51,461 nucleotides of DNA from JACDDK01 sp038198445 (GTDB taxonomy: Bacteria > Actinomycetota > Rubrobacteria > Rubrobacterales > Rubrobacteraceae), in the NCBI GenBank assembly GCA_038198445.1, contig JBBPZZ010000186.1, positions 1 through 51,461 of the forward strand, read 5' to 3'. The translations under genes and the position numbers were made by a program. Under the pieces are notes generated by a model. The model did no database searches, was not told the DNA's origin, and saw only the letters and a list, made by a program, of their open reading frames with translations. Below are positions 48,541 through 51,461 of this stretch, piece by piece. Position 1 is the first letter of the stretch, and each line of letters opens with the position of its first letter.

Positions 48541-48774
48541 CTACCAGTCTTCCTGGTCTGAAAGGGAGATAGTCCTCACCGCCTGGTGTGTATCGGTTAG
48601 GAAAACAGCATACTCCTCATACGGGGATACCATAAGAGTACACTTCGGAGAAGCTCCAGTCGAAGAGGTCAACACCGTGCCTCGTGGTAGGGGCCCAGGC
48701 TCTGCCGCAGCGACCGGGCCGCGCCTTCCCCAGAGTGTAGTCCTCCCGCGCCCCAGCGCTTCCAAAACCTCCAC
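48541..48774 (-). CDS. Hypothetical 77-residue frame upstream of the lipoprotein
   Basis: A frame of 77 codons from GTG 48774 ends with TAG directly before the lipoprotein ATG. The N-terminal half is Gly/Arg-rich and unconvincing, while the second half (from about residue 35, CTLMVSPYEEYAVFLTDTHQAV) looks like folded protein sequence. Reading may start at an internal GTG. No family is recognised. The 28-base gap to nudC and the shared strand would allow a three-gene unit. Low confidence. Confidence 0.25.
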   Translation of the reverse strand: MEVLEALGRGRTTLWGRRGPVAAAEPGPLPRGTVLTSSTGASPKCTLMVSPYEEYAVFLTDTHQAVRTISLSDQEDW

Positions 48775-48802
48775 GGACGAGCGCCGTCCGTCGGGGCGCC
48801 TC

Positions 48803-49594
48803 TCATGGCTGACGAGCCTGGGCTATAAACTCCTCGATCATGGTCCGGGCGATGCTGAAACGTGGCGGAAGCGTGGGCAGCTCGCCGACCTCGTACCAGC
48901 CGGCGTCTTCGATCTCCCGCGGGTCTATCTGGAGTTCTCCCGCCGCGTATTCGGCGGTGAAGCCGATCATGAGCGAGTTCGGGAACGGCCACGGCTGGCT
49001 GCTGAAGTACCGGAGGTTCCGGACCTCGATCCCGACCTCCTCCCGCACCTCACGCTTTACGGCCTCTTCTATGGATTCTCCCGGCTCCACGAAACCCGCC
49101 AGCACGCTATAAAGGCCAGCCGGGAAGCCATTAGAACGCGCCAGGAGTAGCCGCTCGCCATTCCGGACGAGGACGATGATCGCCGGGCTCAACCGGGGAT
49201 AATAGACCATGCCGCACACCGGGCACCTCTTCGCCATCTCGCCGGACACCGGTTCGGTCTCACTCCCGCACCGGCCGCAGAACCTGTGCGTCGCTTGCCA
49301 TCCGACGATCTGCTTCGCCCGCCCGGCCATCCTGAAGAAGTCTTCCTCGATCCCGGAGAAGAGGCTTCGCAGCTCCCGAAATACCATATTATCTGGTGGC
49401 CCGGTTTCTGGACTGGCCTCGGCCGCGTAACACGGATGGCCGTTCAGAGATCCCACCTCTCGATGGAAAGAGACGTCTACGCCGATCTCCTCGGAACCTT
49501 GCGCCAGTGGCACGGTGACAGTCTCACCCTCTTGACTAACGAGCAAGAGGTCCTCGCGGAACACGAACCACAACCCTGGTTTTACGTCCGCCAT
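48803..49594 (-). CDS. nudC: NADH pyrophosphatase (NudC-type Nudix hydrolase)
   Basis: Nudix hydrolase of 263 residues with the NudC architecture: an N-terminal domain, a zinc ribbon with four Cys (FCGRCGS...KRCPVCGM), and the Nudix box GFVEPGESIEEAVKREVREEVGI (Glu residues intact for metal binding). The downstream SQPWPFPNSLMIGF motif (SQPWPFP) is diagnostic for NADH pyrophosphatase, which cleaves NAD(H) or decaps NAD-RNA. ATG at 49594, with AGAGG directly upstream overlapping the stop of the preceding oxidase. It is co-directional with the FAD/iron-sulfur oxidase gene, six bases apart. Confidence 0.95.
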   Translation of the reverse strand: MADVKPGLWFVFREDLLLVSQEGETVTVPLAQGSEEIGVDVSFHREVGSLNGHPCYAAEASPETGPPDNMVFRELRSLFSGIEEDFFRMAGRAKQIVGWQATHRFCGRCGSETEPVSGEMAKRCPVCGMVYYPRLSPAIIVLVRNGERLLLARSNGFPAGLYSVLAGFVEPGESIEEAVKREVREEVGIEVRNLRYFSSQPWPFPNSLMIGFTAEYAAGELQIDPREIEDAGWYEVGELPTLPPRFSIARTMIEEFIAQARQP

Positions 49595-49600
49595 CAGCCT

Positions 49601-51461
49601 CTAATCCGGACTGTTCAGGAGAGACGCCAGGTACTCGGCCGGATGCAACGCGCGCCGTCCGGTGCCGTCGGAGATCTGCTCCCGGCAAGACGTACCCGGA
49701 GCGACGACCACCCGTTCTTCGGCATTTCTTACCGCCGGGAATAGCCTCCTCTCCCCCATCTTCATGGAGACTTCGTAGTGGCTTTTCTCGTAGCCGAAGA
49801 GTCCCGCCATCCCGCAACATCCCGAGTCGACCACCTCGACCTTCGTGCCGGGAGCCAGCGCGAGCGCTTTCTCGGTCGGCCCCGTACCGACGAGCGCCTT
49901 CTGGTGGCAATGGCCGTGCAGGAGCACGGATGAGCCTTCTCTCAGGGGAAGGTCCGTTTCCAACTCCAGCAGAGCTTCCTCGAAGAGCCGGGTCGCTTCG
50001 GCTAATTTCTCCACCCGCTCGTCGTCCGGGAGGAGTTTCTTGTAGTCGTCGCGCATGGTGAGGATACAGCTTGGCTCCAACCCAACTAGCGGGATGCCGC
50101 GCTCTATCAGGGGCGAGAGGAGATCCAGATTCCGTTTCGCGTTCTTTCTTGCTTGGTCTATGAGGCCTTCCGAGAGCATCGGCCGTCCGCAACAGACTAC
50201 TTCGGGCAGATGGACCCTGGCTCCGGCGGCGGCCAGTAGACGCACCGCGCCCTCCCCCACCTCTGGCCTCTGGTACTCGTTCCACGTGTCGTTGAACAGC
50301 GCGACCTCGTCCGGCCCCGCTCCCCGCGGTAGGTCCGGGAACCGTTTCGAGAACGTCCTGTACGTAACCTGCGGCAACGAACGGCGCGGGTCTATTCCAA
50401 ACAAGGCAGCGGTTCGGCGGGCGAGCCTCGTGCCTCCAAGCCCGTTGAAGAGAGTTGGGACGCGGGAGGCGAGGGCGAGCTGGCGCCGGATGTGTCCCGC
50501 TGCTCTCTGGCGGACGGAGAAGCCATGCTCCTTGCCCGTCTGGTAGAGGACCTCGGTCTTCATGCTCGCGACGTCCACCTGCGATGGGCACTCGGTCTTG
50601 CACGCCTTGCACCCGACGCAGAGGTCGAAGACTTCTTTCATGCGCCTGCCGGTAAGGTCCTCCGGCGGAAGGGTACCTTCGACCACCGAGCGGAGCATGT
50701 TGGCCCGGGCGCGGGTGGTGTCCTGCTCGTCCAGTGTCGCCATATACGAGGGACACATGGTCCCTCCGGTCCTCTTGCGGCAGAAGCCCGAGCCGTTGCA
50801 AAGCTCTATCGCTTTCGCGAAGCCTCCCTGGTTCGAGAAGTCCAGGCCGGTCTTGACGGGGAGTCGCCTTCGTCCCGGACCTATGCGGAGTTGCTCGTCC
50901 ATCGGCGGCGGGTCAACTACGATGCCGGGGTTCATGATCCCTTCGGGGTCCCAGGCTCTTTTCACCTCGGAGAAGGCGCGCATTATCTCCGGCCCGTACA
51001 TCTTCTCCAGGAACTCCGAGCGTGAGAGCCCGTCGCCATGCTCGCCCGAGAGAGTACCCTCACACTCCACGACGAGGTCCGCGACCTCCTCCGCGATGCG
51101 CCGCATACGCTTTACGCCCTCGGGATCCGAGGTGTCGAGGGCGGGACGGACATGGAGGGTGCCGACGCTCGCATGACCGTAGAAGCAGGCCCAGGTGCCG
51201 TTCCTCTCCACGATCTCCTCGAAGCGGGTGACGAACTCCTCCAGCCTCTCCGGCGGTACCGCCGCATCCTCCACGAAGGCGACCGGCTTCTCCTTGTCGG
51301 TCGTGCCGAGCAGGAGCGGCAGGGTGGATTTCCTTAGCTTGACCGTCTGGGCCATCTCTTCTTTGGAACGGAGCGGCGTTGCGACCAGGGCTCCGACTTC
51401 TTGACGGATATCCTCCAGGGCCTCAAAGCGTTCGTCTAGTTCTTCCTCGCCCCCGCTCCAC
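49601..51461 (-). CDS. FAD-linked oxidase/iron-sulfur fusion (D-2-hydroxyacid dehydrogenase type), N-terminus outside window
   Basis: The frame is open to the window edge (about 620 residues seen) and the N-terminal FAD-binding part is missing. Visible order: the rest of the FAD-oxidase C-domain, ending LSGEHGDGLSRSEF and WDPEGIMNPGIVVDPPP; an iron-sulfur region with CNGSGFC...GTMCPSYMAT and CVGCKACKTECP; then two CCG domains, with VVCCGRPMLSEG and the later HGHCHQKALVG and VDSGCCGMAGLFGYE. This is the YdiJ/GlcD-GlcF-fused layout, whose members oxidise D-2-hydroxyglutarate or D-lactate and pass electrons through the clusters. Its stop overlaps the ribosome binding site of nudC. The membrane or acceptor partner is not visible. 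Confidence 0.9.
   Translation of the reverse strand, partial: WSGGEEELDERFEALEDIRQEVGALVATPLRSKEEMAQTVKLRKSTLPLLLGTTDKEKPVAFVEDAAVPPERLEEFVTRFEEIVERNGTWACFYGHASVGTLHVRPALDTSDPEGVKRMRRIAEEVADLVVECEGTLSGEHGDGLSRSEFLEKMYGPEIMRAFSEVKRAWDPEGIMNPGIVVDPPPMDEQLRIGPGRRRLPVKTGLDFSNQGGFAKAIELCNGSGFCRKRTGGTMCPSYMATLDEQDTTRARANMLRSVVEGTLPPEDLTGRRMKEVFDLCVGCKACKTECPSQVDVASMKTEVLYQTGKEHGFSVRQRAAGHIRRQLALASRVPTLFNGLGGTRLARRTAALFGIDPRRSLPQVTYRTFSKRFPDLPRGAGPDEVALFNDTWNEYQRPEVGEGAVRLLAAAGARVHLPEVVCCGRPMLSEGLIDQARKNAKRNLDLLSPLIERGIPLVGLEPSCILTMRDDYKKLLPDDERVEKLAEATRLFEEALLELETDLPLREGSSVLLHGHCHQKALVGTGPTEKALALAPGTKVEVVDSGCCGMAGLFGYEKSHYEVSMKMGERRLFPAVRNAEERVVVAPGTSCREQISDGTGRRALHPAEYLASLLNSPD

Noticed and set aside
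48541..48774. The 77-codon frame as a confident gene
   Set aside because: Only its second half looks protein-like and no convincing start exists; kept as a low-confidence entry.
1..51461. tRNA, rRNA, CRISPR arrays and riboswitches
   Set aside because: No tRNA T-loop pattern with acceptor stem, no regularly spaced repeats and no recognisable riboswitch core were found on either strand by eye.

Overview
The window is a high-GC (about 65%) chromosomal segment of a Gram-positive-like actinobacterium. Gene content, frequent GTG/TTG starts, an LPXTG surface protein and dense acyl-CoA metabolism would fit a Rubrobacter-type lineage, but that placement is inference and rests on no search. No rRNA, tRNA, CRISPR array, prophage or intact insertion sequence was seen.

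Layout. 1-2.8 kb: start of a type I restriction-modification methylase (cut by the window edge), a small membrane/winged-helix protein and a YihY-type membrane protein. 2.9-13.6 kb: minus-strand carbon-acid catabolism: thiolase and glutaryl-CoA-dehydrogenase-like enzyme, a frameshifted secreted lipase with its own strong promoter, then a run of alcohol dehydrogenase, acyl-CoA ligase, PaaG-like isomerase, acetoacetyl-CoA synthetase and 3-hydroxybutyrate dehydrogenase (ketone-body or PHB-monomer use), and a DsbA-fold isomerase. 13.7-20.2 kb: a sulfur-flavoured block (TauE/SafE exporter, sulfatase-fold hydrolase with Thr at the nucleophile position, APS kinase, ChrA transporter) on the plus strand, then a patatin lipase, a cysteine-free Rrf2 regulator and a 45-residue membrane protein on the minus strand. 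20.4-21.1 kb: an LPXTG protein with a clear terminator.

21.2-32.2 kb: a long plus-strand acyl-CoA operon: family III CoA-transferase, three tandem acyl-CoA synthetases, a sulfotransferase with a membrane tail, a CocE-type hydrolase, an AT-rich foreign-looking ORF followed by a displaced CocE 3' end, thiolase and an SDR. 32.2-34.7 kb: an ECF41 sigma-factor operon (sigma, carboxymuconolactone-decarboxylase-like protein, PPOX protein, and a fourth gene interrupted by an amber codon), preceded by a near-perfect ECF41 promoter. 34.7-37.6 kb: MFS transporter, thioesterase without a normal start codon, crotonase, stand-alone B12-binding mutase subunit. 37.9-40.2 kb: two SDR genes (one ending at an internal amber codon) divergent from a TetR gene, with two operator copies laid over a perfect TTGACA-18-TATAAT promoter. 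40.3-51.5 kb: APC permease, AraC fragment, FAD-linked glycolate/lactate oxidase, Vps62-like membrane protein with a four-helix partner, FAH-family enzyme, PdxH, DUF427 protein, lipoprotein, NudC and a truncated FAD/Fe-S oxidase.

The most unusual signals are the 45-residue membrane protein next to the Rrf2 gene with a LexA-like box, the AT-rich insertion that leaves a CocE scar, the double-operator promoter, the ECF41 promoter, and four single-base lesions (frameshift, two ambers, ATA start) in otherwise well-conserved genes.
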